Origin: Salinispora oceanensis
GTDB taxonomy: Bacteria > Actinomycetota > Actinomycetes > Mycobacteriales > Micromonosporaceae
Length of the DNA: 64,000 nt
Assembly: GCF_000383575.1 (NCBI RefSeq)
Contig: NZ_KB911579.1
Coordinates: 2,016,523 to 2,080,522 of the forward strand
Direction: 5' to 3'
The notes below the pieces were generated by a model that saw only the letters and a program-made list of their open reading frames with translations, was not told the DNA's origin and searched no databases. The position numbers and the translations under genes were made by a program. This document shows, in pieces, positions 15,931 to 25,308 of this stretch. Every line of letters starts with the position of its first letter. The first letter of the stretch is position 1.

Positions 15931-17388
15931 ATGCCGAGACGCACGGACTTCTCTGCTCTGATCGACGGCCACACCGCGGTGATCGAGATGGTCAACTCTG
16001 GTGAGGCCGGCGTGCCGGCGCTCAACCAGCTCCTCCGGGTGGTCCAGCAGGCGCTGGGGGCTGCCGGGATGGCCTTCATCGAGTTCGCCCCCACCGGGGG
16101 CCGGGTCATCGCCGCCACCGGCACCGTCGAATGGAGTCTCGGCCATCCCCTGCCGACAGACGACCCGGACGCCATCTGTCTCCTCTCCGGACCCCGGAGC
16201 CGCCAGCTCGACACCGACCGCCTCACCGGCCGGCTCGGGGCGAAACTCACCGGCTCGGCTCGGTCCCAGATGCTGGTGTCCCGCGCCGAGATCGGCGGGC
16301 ACGTCGTGGGCAGCCTGCACGCCCTCTACCCCGCCACCGAGGAGCGGCCGTGCCCGGACCAGCAGTGCGTCATCGCCTACGTCGCCTCCTGCATCGCCCA
16401 CCTCTACGGCGACCAGCGCGGCCTACCGGTACACGTCGACGGGCCGATCGTGGCGGCGCTCGCCGACGGTCTGGCCGTGGTGGACCGCGAGGCCCGCGTC
16501 CGACTCTGGAATCCCGCCGCCACCCAGATCACCGGCCATGCGGTCACTGACGTGATCAGCCAGCCCGTGCCGTTTCCCCTCCCCCCACCGGGGCAGGCGC
16601 TCGACCACCGGCTGCCGGATGGTCGCTGGCTGCGGGTCACCTCGGGAGAGCTCCCCGGGCCGGGAACGCTCCGCGTGGTCACCTTCCGGGATGTCACCGA
16701 CCAGCAGCCGAGCATCACCGATCACGACCTCTTCGTCGCGGTGACCAGCCACGAGCTGCGCACACCGGTGACCGTCATCAAGGGGTACGCGGACACTCTC
16801 ACCGATCACTGGGAGGCGCTGAGCGACGCTGACCGACAGCTGGCTGCCCAGAAGATCGGGCAGCGCGCCAACGAGTTGGCCCGCCTCGTCGACCGGCTCC
16901 TCTCCTCCACCGCCGAGGCGGGCTCCGGTGGAACGCCGCCCGCCCCGTACGACCTGGCCGACGCCCTGCGGGCGGCGGTGACCGAACTCCCCACCGAGCT
17001 GCGACGTCGAATCACCCTTACCGCGCCGGTCGGCCTGCCCCGGGTGCTCGGTCACCCGGCCAGCCTGGCGACGGTCCTCACCGAGCTGTGCACGAACGCC
17101 GGCAAGTACTCGCCCCCGGCCAGCCCGATCACGGTCACCGCCGGTGCCGACGGACAGACCGCCTTCATCCGCGTCACCGACCAGGGCAGCGGCATCCGAC
17201 CAGAGCACGTGGAGCGTGCGTTCGACCAGTACTGGCAGGGCGATTCCGGCGACCGCCAGCGCTCTCCCGGAGCCGGGCTCGGCCTCTTCCTCGTCCGCCG
17301 AATCGTGGAACAACAAAACGGACGGGTATCCCTCCGGCCAAAAGCTGGTGGCGGTACGGTCGCAGAGGTACGGCTGCCACATGGATGA
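15931..17388 (+). CDS. Soluble GAF-PAS sensor histidine kinase
   Basis: A 485-residue kinase with no transmembrane segment. The N-terminal ~160 residues form a GAF-like domain, and about 170-255 a PAS domain (ADGLAVVDREARVRLWNPAATQITGH). The dimerisation box has the phospho-accepting His near 274 (SHELRTPVT). The HATPase region has an N box at about 385-396 (ELCTNAGKYSPP), G1 DQGSGI and G2 GAGLGLFLV. The ATG at 15931 was preferred over an upstream in-frame start. No response-regulator gene is adjacent; a separate GHKL ATPase follows 30 bases on. The signal is unknown. Confidence 0.88.
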   Translation: MPRRTDFSALIDGHTAVIEMVNSGEAGVPALNQLLRVVQQALGAAGMAFIEFAPTGGRVIAATGTVEWSLGHPLPTDDPDAICLLSGPRSRQLDTDRLTGRLGAKLTGSARSQMLVSRAEIGGHVVGSLHALYPATEERPCPDQQCVIAYVASCIAHLYGDQRGLPVHVDGPIVAALADGLAVVDREARVRLWNPAATQITGHAVTDVISQPVPFPLPPPGQALDHRLPDGRWLRVTSGELPGPGTLRVVTFRDVTDQQPSITDHDLFVAVTSHELRTPVTVIKGYADTLTDHWEALSDADRQLAAQKIGQRANELARLVDRLLSSTAEAGSGGTPPAPYDLADALRAAVTELPTELRRRITLTAPVGLPRVLGHPASLATVLTELCTNAGKYSPPASPITVTAGADGQTAFIRVTDQGSGIRPEHVERAFDQYWQGDSGDRQRSPGAGLGLFLVRRIVEQQNGRVSLRPKAGGGTVAEVRLPHG

Positions 17389-17418
17389 TCAAGGGTGGCG
17401 GGGTGTGAAGGGGCGACA

Positions 17419-17895
17419 GTGTTGACGGAGACTCCCGAACAGACGTGGTGCGTGGTGGTCCCCCACGACGGGGCGGGAGCCCGCCAGGCGCGGCACTGGC
17501 TCGCCGACGAACTGGGGAACGCCGTGCCGCCAGCGCTGCTCGCGGATCTCGTGGCGGTCCTCGCGGAGCTGGTCGGCAACGCCGTACGGCACGCCGACCC
17601 GCTGCCGAACGGGGTGATCCGGGTGGGGTGGCGGTTGCGCCCCAATCCGGCGGGGCCCCAAATCCGGCTACAGGTAACTGACGGCGGAGCCCCCGTGCAA
17701 CCGCGGATCCGGGCAATCGAGCCCGACGCACCGGATGGCCGGGGCCTGCACATCGTCGCCGGGTTGTCCAGCCGCTGGGGCGTTGACCGGGATGGCCTCG
17801 GGCAGAGCGTCTGGGCTGAGTTCGATCCGGTCGGCCAGCACGCGGAGCCGGTCGGCACCGATGCGGTCGACAAACCTGATCTGGTGGTCGCCTGA
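17419..17895 (+). CDS. GHKL ATPase, anti-sigma-factor-like kinase domain protein
   Basis: A 158-residue stand-alone HATPase_c-type domain of the RsbW/SpoIIAB-like group common in actinobacteria. The N box is ELVGNAVRHADP (about residue 46), G1 VTDGGAP, and the G2-like loop PDGRGLHIVAGLSSRWG. GTG 17419 follows a GAAGGGG element. These proteins phosphorylate anti-sigma antagonists or act as serine kinases. It lies directly after the orphan histidine kinase, so the pair could work in one pathway, though that rests on position only. Confidence 0.8.
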   Translation: MLTETPEQTWCVVVPHDGAGARQARHWLADELGNAVPPALLADLVAVLAELVGNAVRHADPLPNGVIRVGWRLRPNPAGPQIRLQVTDGGAPVQPRIRAIEPDAPDGRGLHIVAGLSSRWGVDRDGLGQSVWAEFDPVGQHAEPVGTDAVDKPDLVVA

Positions 17896-17956
17896 CCGGC
17901 GGGGCCGGATGGGTCCGACCGCCGTCAGCCCACGCGGCCCTCTAGGCTGTCCGACC

Positions 17957-18841
17957 GTGAGCAAGCGTCGAAAGAGCCAACGGGCCGGGCACACCACCGG
18001 GAAGCGGGAGAAGATTCGGGATGTCTTCGTGCCCCGCCCCTTCGAGGGCCTGACCGACGAGCCAGAGTGGATCGCCCTCCGCGAGCTCGTGCCGGCCGCC
18101 ACCGCACCCCTGCGCCTCGCCCCCGACCTGGTGACCGAGTTCGGCGAGCGGGAGGTCCTGCTGGCCACCGTCCTGCCGGTGGCGGCACCGGCGATGGTGC
18201 AGCCAACCGGCCGGGTCCTGCTCGGCCTCCAGCGGCATCAGCAGTCCGGCGACGTCTCCCGGGACCTGGCCGAGGCGTTGCTCTGTGCGCTGCGTACCGA
18301 GCCTGGCCACCAGGTCAGCGTGCCGCCGCTGCCCGGTCCGGGGCCCCGGCTGCCGGACGTGCTGGTTGATGCTCCACTGGAGATCACCCTGCACGACAGC
18401 TTCCAGTTCTGGCTCGACCCGGACTCGACTGACAATCCGACCGTGCAGGCGTCGCTGGAGCGGGCCAACGCCGCGATCTACCCGACCGTGCGGCTCACCG
18501 CCGCCCGCGCCGCCTACTGGTGCCAGGTCTCGGAGAAGGCGCACGTCCGCTGGGTGCTCCCCGATGACGAGGACGCCGCCCTGGACGCGCTGGCCCACCT
18601 CAGCGTGGCCGGCACATTGACCCTGGGCGAGGAGACGAAGTTCGCCGGCATGTTCCGCGCGCACGGCCGCCTCGTACCGGTCTGGGATCTTCCTGAGGAG
18701 ACGCCGGCTGGTCACTGGGAGCAGCCGGTGGCGGAGTTCGCCGAACGCTACGCCGCGGCCCTGGCAGCCGCCGTCCCCGTGGACGCGGCGGCCCGACGCG
18801 CACGGCACGGGCTCCTCGGCCGCCAGCTCACCCTCCGCTGA
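17957..18841 (+). CDS. DUF5926 family protein
   Basis: A 294-residue protein conserved across actinobacteria and of unknown function. It begins with a basic tail ([23 protein letters not shown]) followed by FVPRPFEGL, the family start signature, and has no signal peptide or membrane segment. The GTG at 17957 fits that signature. Its last 14 bases overlap the convergent arginine deiminase gene. Confidence 0.8.
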   Translation: MSKRRKSQRAGHTTGKREKIRDVFVPRPFEGLTDEPEWIALRELVPAATAPLRLAPDLVTEFGEREVLLATVLPVAAPAMVQPTGRVLLGLQRHQQSGDVSRDLAEALLCALRTEPGHQVSVPPLPGPGPRLPDVLVDAPLEITLHDSFQFWLDPDSTDNPTVQASLERANAAIYPTVRLTAARAAYWCQVSEKAHVRWVLPDDEDAALDALAHLSVAGTLTLGEETKFAGMFRAHGRLVPVWDLPEETPAGHWEQPVAEFAERYAAALAAAVPVDAAARRARHGLLGRQLTLR

Positions 18842-20090
18842 GTCCACGCGGCCGGCGGAGGGGAGAGGTCAGATCAGTCTCCCGGCCGAGGGGGGCGCGG
18901 AGCAGCGGGCAGGACATGCAGCGGGGGCCACCCCGGCCGGATCCCAGCTCTGACCCAGCGATCGGGATAACCTCGATGCCGGCTCGCTCAAGCTGCGCGT
19001 TGGTCTCCGTGTTCCGTTCGTAGCTGACGCAGAGCCGGGGTGCCAGGGCAAGGGTGTTGTTGCCGTCGTCCCACTGTTCCCGCTCGGCGGTCACCGGATC
19101 CAGGCCGGTGTCGATCACCCGCAGCTGGTCCAGGTTCATCGCGTCCGCGGCGGCCCGCAGGAACGGCGCCGGCCCGTCCAACCGCAGATCATCGCCGTCC
19201 GTCCCGGCGATCACCGTGTACGCGACGAGCGTGCTGGCGATGTTCGGGTACATCAGCACAGCGTCGGCGTCGACCATCGTGCAGACGGTGTCGAGATGCA
19301 TGGTGGCCCGCTCCTGGGCGATCGGCACGACCAGGATGGTGTGGGCCAGGTCCGCGGCGAAGACCTGGCGGGCGAGACGCTCGGCACCCGCCGGCGTGGT
19401 CCGCTCGCCGACGCCGACCGCCAGCACTCCGGGGGCGAGCAGCAGCACGTCCCCACCCTCCAGATGCTCCATCCCCGGGCGGTACGCCAACTCCGTGCCG
19501 GCGAAACGTGGATGGTGGCGGTAGATGGCGTCGGTCAGCGTGCTCTCCCGCCGACGGGCGGGCATGGCCAGGCTGGTGACGGCGACCTGACCGCCGATCC
19601 AGACCGAGGAGTCGCGGGTGAAGAGCAGGTTCGGCAGCGGGTCGATGACGAAATCGTGCCGGTCCATCAGCTGGTAGACCAAGCCGCCGGGACGCTCCCG
19701 GCCGATCCGCAGTTCCTCGTGGGCCAGGCCGGCGATGAGGACACCGGCCAACATGGCCGGGTCAAGGTAGGCGAGGTGGTCAGCGACCCGGGCGCGGAGC
19801 TGGTCGCCGAGCCGGGGCGAGCGCAGCACCTGCTCGGTCAGCTCGGCCCGGGCGTCGTCGCCGGCGAGCGTCTCGGTGAGGAGCTCTGCCAGGTGGAGCA
19901 CCTCCACGCCGCGCTCACGCAGGGCCGTGGCGAAGGCGTCGTGCTCCTCCTGCGCGCGGCTGACCCAGGGGATCGCGTCAAAGAGCAGCGAGCCGCTGTT
20001 CCTAGGGGTTAGCCGGGCCAACTCGGGCCCGGGGCGGTGCAGCATGACCGTACCGAGGCGACCAACCTCACTGTCCACGTAGTGGCCCAC
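18828..20090 (-). CDS. arcA: Arginine deiminase
   Basis: A 420-residue enzyme converting arginine to citrulline and ammonia. The guanidino-modifying fold motifs are [19 protein letters not shown] at the start, [22 protein letters not shown], the catalytic histidine in [12 protein letters not shown] and the nucleophilic Cys near 391 in GGPRCMSCP. No carbamate kinase, ornithine carbamoyltransferase or antiporter gene is adjacent, so this is not a fermentative arc operon. A dyad resembling ARG-box half-sites lies 49-69 bases upstream. Ends convergent with and overlapping the DUF5926 gene. Confidence 0.92.
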   Translation of the reverse strand: MGHYVDSEVGRLGTVMLHRPGPELARLTPRNSGSLLFDAIPWVSRAQEEHDAFATALRERGVEVLHLAELLTETLAGDDARAELTEQVLRSPRLGDQLRARVADHLAYLDPAMLAGVLIAGLAHEELRIGRERPGGLVYQLMDRHDFVIDPLPNLLFTRDSSVWIGGQVAVTSLAMPARRRESTLTDAIYRHHPRFAGTELAYRPGMEHLEGGDVLLLAPGVLAVGVGERTTPAGAERLARQVFAADLAHTILVVPIAQERATMHLDTVCTMVDADAVLMYPNIASTLVAYTVIAGTDGDDLRLDGPAPFLRAAADAMNLDQLRVIDTGLDPVTAEREQWDDGNNTLALAPRLCVSYERNTETNAQLERAGIEVIPIAGSELGSGRGGPRCMSCPLLRAPLGRETDLTSPLRRPRGLSGG

Positions 20091-20138
20091 CTTCGCAGCC
20101 TAGAGCCTGAGGTCACGGCGTCCGACAGAAACAGCGAT

Positions 20139-20159
20139 GGATGAATGCGGCATTCATCC
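20139..20159. promoter_or_regulatory. Perfect dyad in the arcA upstream region (ARG-box-like)
   Basis: Nine-base inverted repeat GGATGAATG / CATTCATCC with a three-base centre. It contains TGAAT and ATTCA half-sites as in arginine-repressor ARG boxes, but with five instead of four bases between them. It lies in the 164-base divergent interval between arcA and the gene at 20255. ArgR-type control is an inference. Confidence 0.5.
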
Positions 20160-20254
20160 GCAGTCACTCCGGCGCTCCAACTTGCCCACTCGGGGGAGTA
20201 GCGACGTAGAGTAGCGGGGACATAACTTCGAGGGACCTTTTGCCGGAGGTCGCG

Positions 20255-20965
20255 ATGACTGTCTACCCTGCTCGCCGAGCCGCACCCGCCGCCCAGGCGT
20301 TACCGCCGATGGCGGTGCCGCGCCCCCGGGTGGATAGGCCGGGCACACTCACACCACCCCACTCCTCCCCGCTCGAGTGGGCCCGCCGCCGACGGGCCGA
20401 GCGAGGAGCACGGCGGCTGGAGGCAGCCGGGGCACGGGCCCTGGGCCGGCTCGACCAACTCGGTCCGGCCTGGCACGTGATCGAGTGGCCGCGCACCGAC
20501 TCGATCGACCTCCTCCGCGACGCCGCCGACAGCGAACGCGCCGGCTTCCTCGCGATCGGCCCGAGTGGGCTCTACGCGGTAACCATCGTTGACCACGGTC
20601 GGGCCCGGGTGCTGGTGGCCGGTGAGGTCGTGCAGATCAACGGCAAGCGTCCGGCCCACGTGGCGGAGGCACGTAAGGACGCAAGGCGGGCGAGCAAGGC
20701 CCTCAGCAGTGCGGTCGGGCTACCAATCCCGGTGACGCCGGTGCTGACCTTCGTCGGCTCCGGCGTCATCAGTGTGTACGGCCTCCCGGAGGACTGTCTG
20801 ATGGCCACTCATCGGGAACTGGACCGCCTCCTCGTCGCCGCCGGAAACCGAATCAGCCCGGAAACGGCGGCCAAGCTGTCCCGGGTCGCGCAGCATCCGG
20901 GCACCTGGCGCAACGGCAGTCATCGCCCGGCGGCCGACTACCGGTGGTATGGCGACGGCAGCTGA
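20255..20965 (+). CDS. NERD-like domain protein, probably catalytically altered
   Basis: A 236-residue protein. Residues about 85-190 follow the pattern of nuclease-related (NERD) domains: ERAGFLAIGPSGLYAVTIVDH, then VVQINGKRPAHVAEARKDARRASKAL and a conserved hydrophobic strand TPVLTFVG. The lysine expected after the third strand is replaced (TIVDH), so nuclease activity is doubtful. The first 60 residues are Arg/Ala-rich and basic. The ATG at 20255 has GGAGG seven bases upstream. No membrane segment. Divergent from arcA. The NERD assignment is from pattern only. Confidence 0.6.
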   Translation: MTVYPARRAAPAAQALPPMAVPRPRVDRPGTLTPPHSSPLEWARRRRAERGARRLEAAGARALGRLDQLGPAWHVIEWPRTDSIDLLRDAADSERAGFLAIGPSGLYAVTIVDHGRARVLVAGEVVQINGKRPAHVAEARKDARRASKALSSAVGLPIPVTPVLTFVGSGVISVYGLPEDCLMATHRELDRLLVAAGNRISPETAAKLSRVAQHPGTWRNGSHRPAADYRWYGDGS

Positions 20966-21164
20966 CAAGCCGGGGCGCCGACGGTACCGTCGGTGGGGAC
21001 GTAGCGCGGCCCGGGTGCGATCGACGCCCGTCAGCCGCGCCGCCGCCGGCCCGACCTTCGCCGCCTTCCCGCCAGGTAGGTACGGCTCAGCCCGCCGCCG
21101 TCAGCGGAGATGCGTTGAGTCACGCTAGCGTGGACAGACCGTCCGGTTTTAAGAAGGAGGTGCG

Positions 21165-21623
21165 GTGGCCCACGTCGAGCTCTCACTCTCAGAAGTCCGC
21201 GTGCCGGCGGTAGGGGCACCGCCAGAGCAGGAGTACGACAACGTCACCTCCTGGTCGATGACCGTCTCCCGGGCCGCCGAGCCCTGCGTGCTCATCGCTG
21301 CCGACACCCGCGTGGTCGCCGTCTCCGCCTCCGGGTCCCAGCTGCTCTTTGTCGGCGGCTGCCAGGACATGATCGGGCAACCGTTACTCGACGGTGGCCT
21401 GCGGTTACTCGACTTCACCGCCAACCGGGGCGAGCTGAGCGAGCCGGAGCTCGACAAGATCCCACCGCTCCTCGCCATCACCTCCGGCCGCCTCGCCCGC
21501 GGGCTGCTCCGGATCAAAGGGGTGTCGGCGCGCGCACCGGACGCCACCGTTGACGCCATCTCCACCCCGGTTCACCGCGCCGGCGTAGTCGTCGGCTCAC
21601 TCACATTCTTCTCCGAGGTCTGA
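21165..21623 (+). CDS. Conserved PAS-fold-like protein of unknown function
   Basis: A 152-residue acidic protein with a very strong AAGGAGGT ribosome-binding site before GTG 21165. The layout (CVLIAADTRVVAVSASGSQLLF, then GLRLLDFTANRGELSEPELDKIPPLLAITSGRLARGL and a closing strand pair ISTPVHRAGVVVGSLTFFSEV) resembles a single PAS-like sensory fold. No effector domain is attached. I do not recognise a named family. The 199 bases upstream hold no other recognisable feature. Confidence 0.65.
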   Translation: MAHVELSLSEVRVPAVGAPPEQEYDNVTSWSMTVSRAAEPCVLIAADTRVVAVSASGSQLLFVGGCQDMIGQPLLDGGLRLLDFTANRGELSEPELDKIPPLLAITSGRLARGLLRIKGVSARAPDATVDAISTPVHRAGVVVGSLTFFSEV

Positions 21624-21697
21624 CCCGCACCCGGCATGTGGCGCGCGCCGCACGCGGTGTGCTGGGTAGGAACCGTCCGAGGCCGTAAGGTGCCCTC

Positions 21698-22081
21698 ATG
21701 CTGGATATCGCTCTGCTGCCGGGTGATTACGCTGTCTGCCGCCTGGCAGCCGGCTCTGCCCTGCCGCCCGGTCTGTCGGGCGGGCTGAGCGACGATGACG
21801 TGGTCACGGTGAGCTGGACCACCGACGGCGTGTCCGTGATCTGTCCCGCAGCACGCGCTCCGGCACAGACCGAGACCACCTGGCGTTGCCTACGCGTGGT
21901 CGGCCCCTCTGACCTTGCGCTCTCCACCGGCCTGGCCGCCCTCATCGACCCGCTGGCCGGGGCCCGCGTCTCCGTGGTTGCCTTCTCCACCCACGACACC
22001 GACTACCTGCTGGTCCCGGCGGTCCGCCTCGATCAGGCCGTCACGGCGCTCGACCAAGCCGGCCACCGGGTCCGCACCTAG
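21698..22081 (+). CDS. ACT domain protein
   Basis: A 127-residue protein with two ACT-like halves, of the CASTOR/GATSL-like type found as stand-alone proteins in bacteria: LPGDYAVCRLAAGSALP..., VSWTTDGVSVICP and LVGPSDLALSTGLAALIDPLAGARVSVVAFSTHDTDYLLVP. Such proteins bind amino acids. No regulated partner is encoded beside it; prephenate dehydratase (22877), which carries its own ACT domain, is two genes downstream. Confidence 0.8.
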   Translation: MLDIALLPGDYAVCRLAAGSALPPGLSGGLSDDDVVTVSWTTDGVSVICPAARAPAQTETTWRCLRVVGPSDLALSTGLAALIDPLAGARVSVVAFSTHDTDYLLVPAVRLDQAVTALDQAGHRVRT

Positions 22082-22273
22082 CCAGCGCCGGTGTCGCGGC
22101 TCGCCAGCGGCGCGGTGGGCCGGTGGTCATTGGCCTCGGTCGTAGTCGAAGCCGCAGACCCGCAGGGTTGCTGTCGAGACGAGACCCAGCAGAGGCTTCA
22201 CCACACCAGCGGACCCTCCTACGATGGGTTTCCCACCCAGCTGCGCTCACTCACGTCGATTTGAGGATCGTCC

Positions 22274-22867
22274 GTGCCGTCCGGCTCACCCCACCCCGCT
22301 GCTCCCGCTCCGCCCGCCAACCGGTCCCGGCCGGGATCGCCGGCCCGGCGTGGCTGGTCGAGGACCCCGGCCACCACCGTGGCCGGGCTCGTGGCGCTCC
22401 TGGCGGCGCCACTCATGTCGGGCTGCGGCACCCCGCCCGAGCTGCGGGATGCCCAGCCGAGCCAGTCAGCTCGGTCCGCATCACCCAACCCGACCGACAC
22501 CGCACCCACCACTGCCGCGGCGCCGCCGCCAACCGGGGCGCCGACCCCGACGGCCAGCAACACGCCGGTCGCCGTCCGGTGCCCCGCCGGCCCGTCCAGC
22601 CAACAGGTGACCGCCCTCGTACGCGGGCAGGACCTGCTCCCCGCCGACGCCCAGGTACGGGCGCTGACCGGGCCGCTCTGCGCCGACGACTGGCACTACA
22701 CCCTCCTCGCCGTCACCGGCTACGAACCGCTCCAGGTCGTCAGCCGTGGTTCCGGCACCGCACCCCGCCTGGTCACCGCCGGCACCGATGTCTGCACAGC
22801 GGAGGTACGCGTCACCGCCCCGACCGGCATCCGGACCCTGGCCTGCGACGCCGGCTCCGGTACGTAG
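22274..22867 (+). CDS. Putative lipoprotein
   Basis: A 197-residue secreted protein. A long basic leader is followed by a hydrophobic segment (VAGLVALLAAPLMSGC) with a lipobox ending at Cys51. A Pro/Thr/Ala-rich linker follows, then a C-terminal domain of about 90 residues with four cysteines that could form disulfides. Starts at GTG 22274. Ends nine bases before pheA and may share its transcript. No family recognised. Confidence 0.7.
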   Translation: MPSGSPHPAAPAPPANRSRPGSPARRGWSRTPATTVAGLVALLAAPLMSGCGTPPELRDAQPSQSARSASPNPTDTAPTTAAAPPPTGAPTPTASNTPVAVRCPAGPSSQQVTALVRGQDLLPADAQVRALTGPLCADDWHYTLLAVTGYEPLQVVSRGSGTAPRLVTAGTDVCTAEVRVTAPTGIRTLACDAGSGT

Positions 22868-22876
22868 GCTGTCGCC

Positions 22877-23833
22877 ATGCCGGGAACACCACCGACCCGC
22901 TTTGTCTACCTCGGGCCCGAGGGCACCTTCGCCGAGCAGGCGCTGCGGACCATCCCCGCGGCCGAGCGGGCCAACCGGACGCCCGCCCGCAGCGTCGGCG
23001 AGGCGCTGGAGAGCGTACGCGTCGGTGCCGCGGACGCGGCGTTGGTGCCGTTGGAGAACTCCATCGGCGGGGCGGTCGGGGTGACGCTGGACGAGCTGGC
23101 CGAGGGCGAACCGCTGGTGATCACGCGAGAGGTGATCCTGCCGGTGCAGTTCGTGCTCGCCGCCCGCCCCGGTGGGCACCTCGGCGCGGTGCGCAGTGTC
23201 GCCGCCCATCCCCAGGCGTCAACGCAGTGCCGGGCGTGGCTGCACGCCCACCTGCCCGACGCGGCGGTGGTTGACGTGCTCTCCAACGGGGCGGCGGCGG
23301 TCGGGGCGGCGGCCGGCGATTTCGACGCGGCGATCTGCGCTCCGATCGGCGCGGCTCGACACCGGCTCGCGGTACTGGCCGACAAGATCGCCGACCATCC
23401 GGACGCGGTGACCCGATTCGCGCTCTTCTCCCGGCCGGGGCCGCCCCCGCCGCCCACCGGTGACGACGTGACGTCGCTGGCGGTCTACATCGCCCACGAC
23501 CGGGTGGGCGCGCTGCTCTCCGTGCTGATGGAGCTGGCCGTGCGGGGGGTCAACCTGACCCGGATCGAGTCCCGGCCAACCGGCGAGGCGCTCGGCCGGT
23601 ACGTGTTCTTCCTGGACTGCACCGGTCACCTGGCCGATGCCCGGCTCGGCGAGGCGTTACAGGGGCTACGTCGGGTCTGCGCCCAGGTGCGCTTCCTCGG
23701 GTCGTACCCCCGGCACCGCTGGACCGACGGCGAAGGTGAGCGGCCGACCCCAGCCCCGGCGGGGCCCGTTGACACCGACTATGTTGACGCCGCCGCCTGG
23801 CTGGCCCGACTGCGTAGCGGGGATCTCAGCTGA
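22877..23833 (+). CDS. pheA: Prephenate dehydratase
   Basis: A 318-residue enzyme converting prephenate to phenylpyruvate in phenylalanine synthesis. The catalytic domain (about 8-190) shows YLGPEGTFAEQAL, VPLENSIGGAVGVTLD and the TRF motif in VTRFALFSRP. The regulatory ACT domain (about 200-280) shows NLTRIESRPTGEALGRYVFFLDCTGH, which binds phenylalanine. The length is normal for a monofunctional actinobacterial enzyme with no chorismate mutase domain. A strong hairpin follows the stop. Confidence 0.95.
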   Translation: MPGTPPTRFVYLGPEGTFAEQALRTIPAAERANRTPARSVGEALESVRVGAADAALVPLENSIGGAVGVTLDELAEGEPLVITREVILPVQFVLAARPGGHLGAVRSVAAHPQASTQCRAWLHAHLPDAAVVDVLSNGAAAVGAAAGDFDAAICAPIGAARHRLAVLADKIADHPDAVTRFALFSRPGPPPPPTGDDVTSLAVYIAHDRVGALLSVLMELAVRGVNLTRIESRPTGEALGRYVFFLDCTGHLADARLGEALQGLRRVCAQVRFLGSYPRHRWTDGEGERPTPAPAGPVDTDYVDAAAWLARLRSGDLS

Positions 23834-23840
23834 GACCGGC

Positions 23841-23915
23841 CGCCGGGCAGCCCGCCGGGCTCAGCCCGAGCTGGGCTGGGGCTGAGCCCGCCGGGCAGCC
23901 CGCCGGGCTCAGCCC
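23841..23915. repeat. 27-base direct repeat spanning the pheA/zincin gap
   Basis: The 27 bases at 23841-23867 recur without change at 23889-23915, the second copy running into the end of the convergent metallopeptidase gene. Both copies include GGGCTCAGCCC, which pairs with a single GGGCTGAGCCC between them. Confidence 0.85.
23857..23889. terminator. Bidirectional hairpin between pheA and the zincin gene
   Basis: Perfect 11-base stem GGGCTCAGCCC (23857-23867) / GGGCTGAGCCC (23879-23889) with an 11-base loop. The right arm can instead pair with the second copy of the left arm at 23905-23915. It lies between convergent stops at 23833 and 23909, so it can terminate both. Confidence 0.75.
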
Positions 23916-24253
23916 CAGCCCAGCTCGTGCAGGCGCTCGTCGTCGATACCGAAGTGGTGGGCGATCTCATGCACGACCGTGATCGCCACCTCCTCCACCA
24001 CCTCCTCCTCCGTGTCGCAGATGCGCAGGATCGGGTTGCGGTAGATCAGGATGCGGTCGGGCAGCACACCCGAGTAGTCCCAGCCGCGGTCGGTCAGGGC
24101 GTGCCCCTCGTACAGGCCGAGTAGCTCCTCGCCCGGGGGTGGGGTGTCCTCGACCAGGATCACCACGTTGCTCATCAGGCGGAGCAACTCCTCGGGCACC
24201 TCGTCGAGTGCGTCGCCGACCAACTCCTCGAACCGCTCCCGGTTCATCTCCAT
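23909..24253 (-). CDS. Minimal zinc metallopeptidase (zincin, DUF1025-type)
   Basis: A 114-residue protein with the metal-binding motif HEIAHHFGIDD near residues 97-107 (HExxHxxGxxD) and the family segment SNVVILVEDTPP...LLGLYEGHAL...PDRILIYRNPI. Members are short single-domain metallopeptidase-like proteins of uncertain substrate. Starts at ATG 24253; a second ATG is two codons downstream. Cytosolic. Convergent with pheA. Confidence 0.88.
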   Translation of the reverse strand: MEMNRERFEELVGDALDEVPEELLRLMSNVVILVEDTPPPGEELLGLYEGHALTDRGWDYSGVLPDRILIYRNPILRICDTEEEVVEEVAITVVHEIAHHFGIDDERLHELGWG

Positions 24254-24403
24254 GGCCACTGCCTCATTCTGCCGGTCCCCGCGGTTCCGGAGGGGAGCCC
24301 CACCCCGACCCGCCCGCCGGCGGGCGGACGCGGTTCGGTCCGGCCCACCCCTGGCTGGTTGTGCCATGATGCGGATCAGACTCGTCGATCCGAAAGGCTT
24401 CCG

Positions 24404-25117
24404 ATGGATCCGGAGCAGCCCATCCCCCGACAGGAAGACCGGTCCGACAGCATCGCCGGCGGGCAGTGGAGTGGGGCCGATCCTCACCGGTCGGACCACC
24501 GGCGCGGCGTCACCCGGATCCTCCACGACCGGCGCCCGCCACTCGTTCTCGCCGGGCTCGGGGCCGCCGCCGGGCTGGCCTCGCTGGTGGGTGAGTGGGT
24601 GGTGCTGCACCTGCCAACCGGTGGTCCGGCCGGCGGTCCAATCGAAATACCGGAGACGGTTGACGAGGTGGGCAGTTTCGGTGCCGCCTACCTGGTCGGT
24701 GTCCTCGGTCTGGCCGTAGCGGTCGCACTCGCCCTGCGCGGCACCGGAGCCACCCGGTCAAACGCCCGCGTCGCCGGCCTCGCCCTGGCGGTTGCTCTGC
24801 TCGCGGTGCTGGTCGCCGGGGCGACCACGATCGGCGACACGGACGTGCGCGCCATCTACTACCGCGGCCAAGGAGGGTTCGACATCGAATACGGGCGGGG
24901 GATGGTCACCGCCTTCCTGACCTGCGCCCTACTCGGGGCTGCTCTGCTGCTCGCCCCGGCCGCCGGCAGGCCCGCCCCCGCGCCGGAGGCCGGTGCGGCA
25001 ACCCCGGGCCGACGACTGCGTTCTCGCCGCAGCGCCGCGGTAGACGACCTACCGCCTCCCGCCGATCTCACCGTCGGCCCGACGGCCCCGTTCGTCCGCC
25101 CGGACCGATCGAGCTGA
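24404..25117 (+). CDS. Integral membrane protein of unknown function
   Basis: A 237-residue protein with a hydrophilic head and four predicted transmembrane helices (about residues 47-68, 88-110, 118-140 and 163-185), then a basic Pro-rich cytoplasmic tail. The loop between helices 3 and 4 (IGDTDVRAIYYRGQGGFDIEYGRG) is the most conserved-looking stretch. ATG 24404 was chosen because the in-frame extension upstream is not protein-like. No family recognised. The following 191 bases (25118-25308) show no recognisable element. Confidence 0.65.
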   Translation: MDPEQPIPRQEDRSDSIAGGQWSGADPHRSDHRRGVTRILHDRRPPLVLAGLGAAAGLASLVGEWVVLHLPTGGPAGGPIEIPETVDEVGSFGAAYLVGVLGLAVAVALALRGTGATRSNARVAGLALAVALLAVLVAGATTIGDTDVRAIYYRGQGGFDIEYGRGMVTAFLTCALLGAALLLAPAAGRPAPAPEAGAATPGRRLRSRRSAAVDDLPPPADLTVGPTAPFVRPDRSS

Positions 25118-25308
25118 GCCACTGGGCACGATCCTCCGGCTTGCCCAACCACTGGCCCCGGCGCTGTCGCCAGGCCACCCGTTGGCACCAGATTCACCGG
25201 TTAGCCGTGGTTACGACCGCCTCCGCGAGGTACGGTTGCTGCCCGCCGTAACGCCGGGTCACACAACTGTGACGACTGGCCGCCACGGCGGCGGGCGAAG
25301 GAGGAGCC

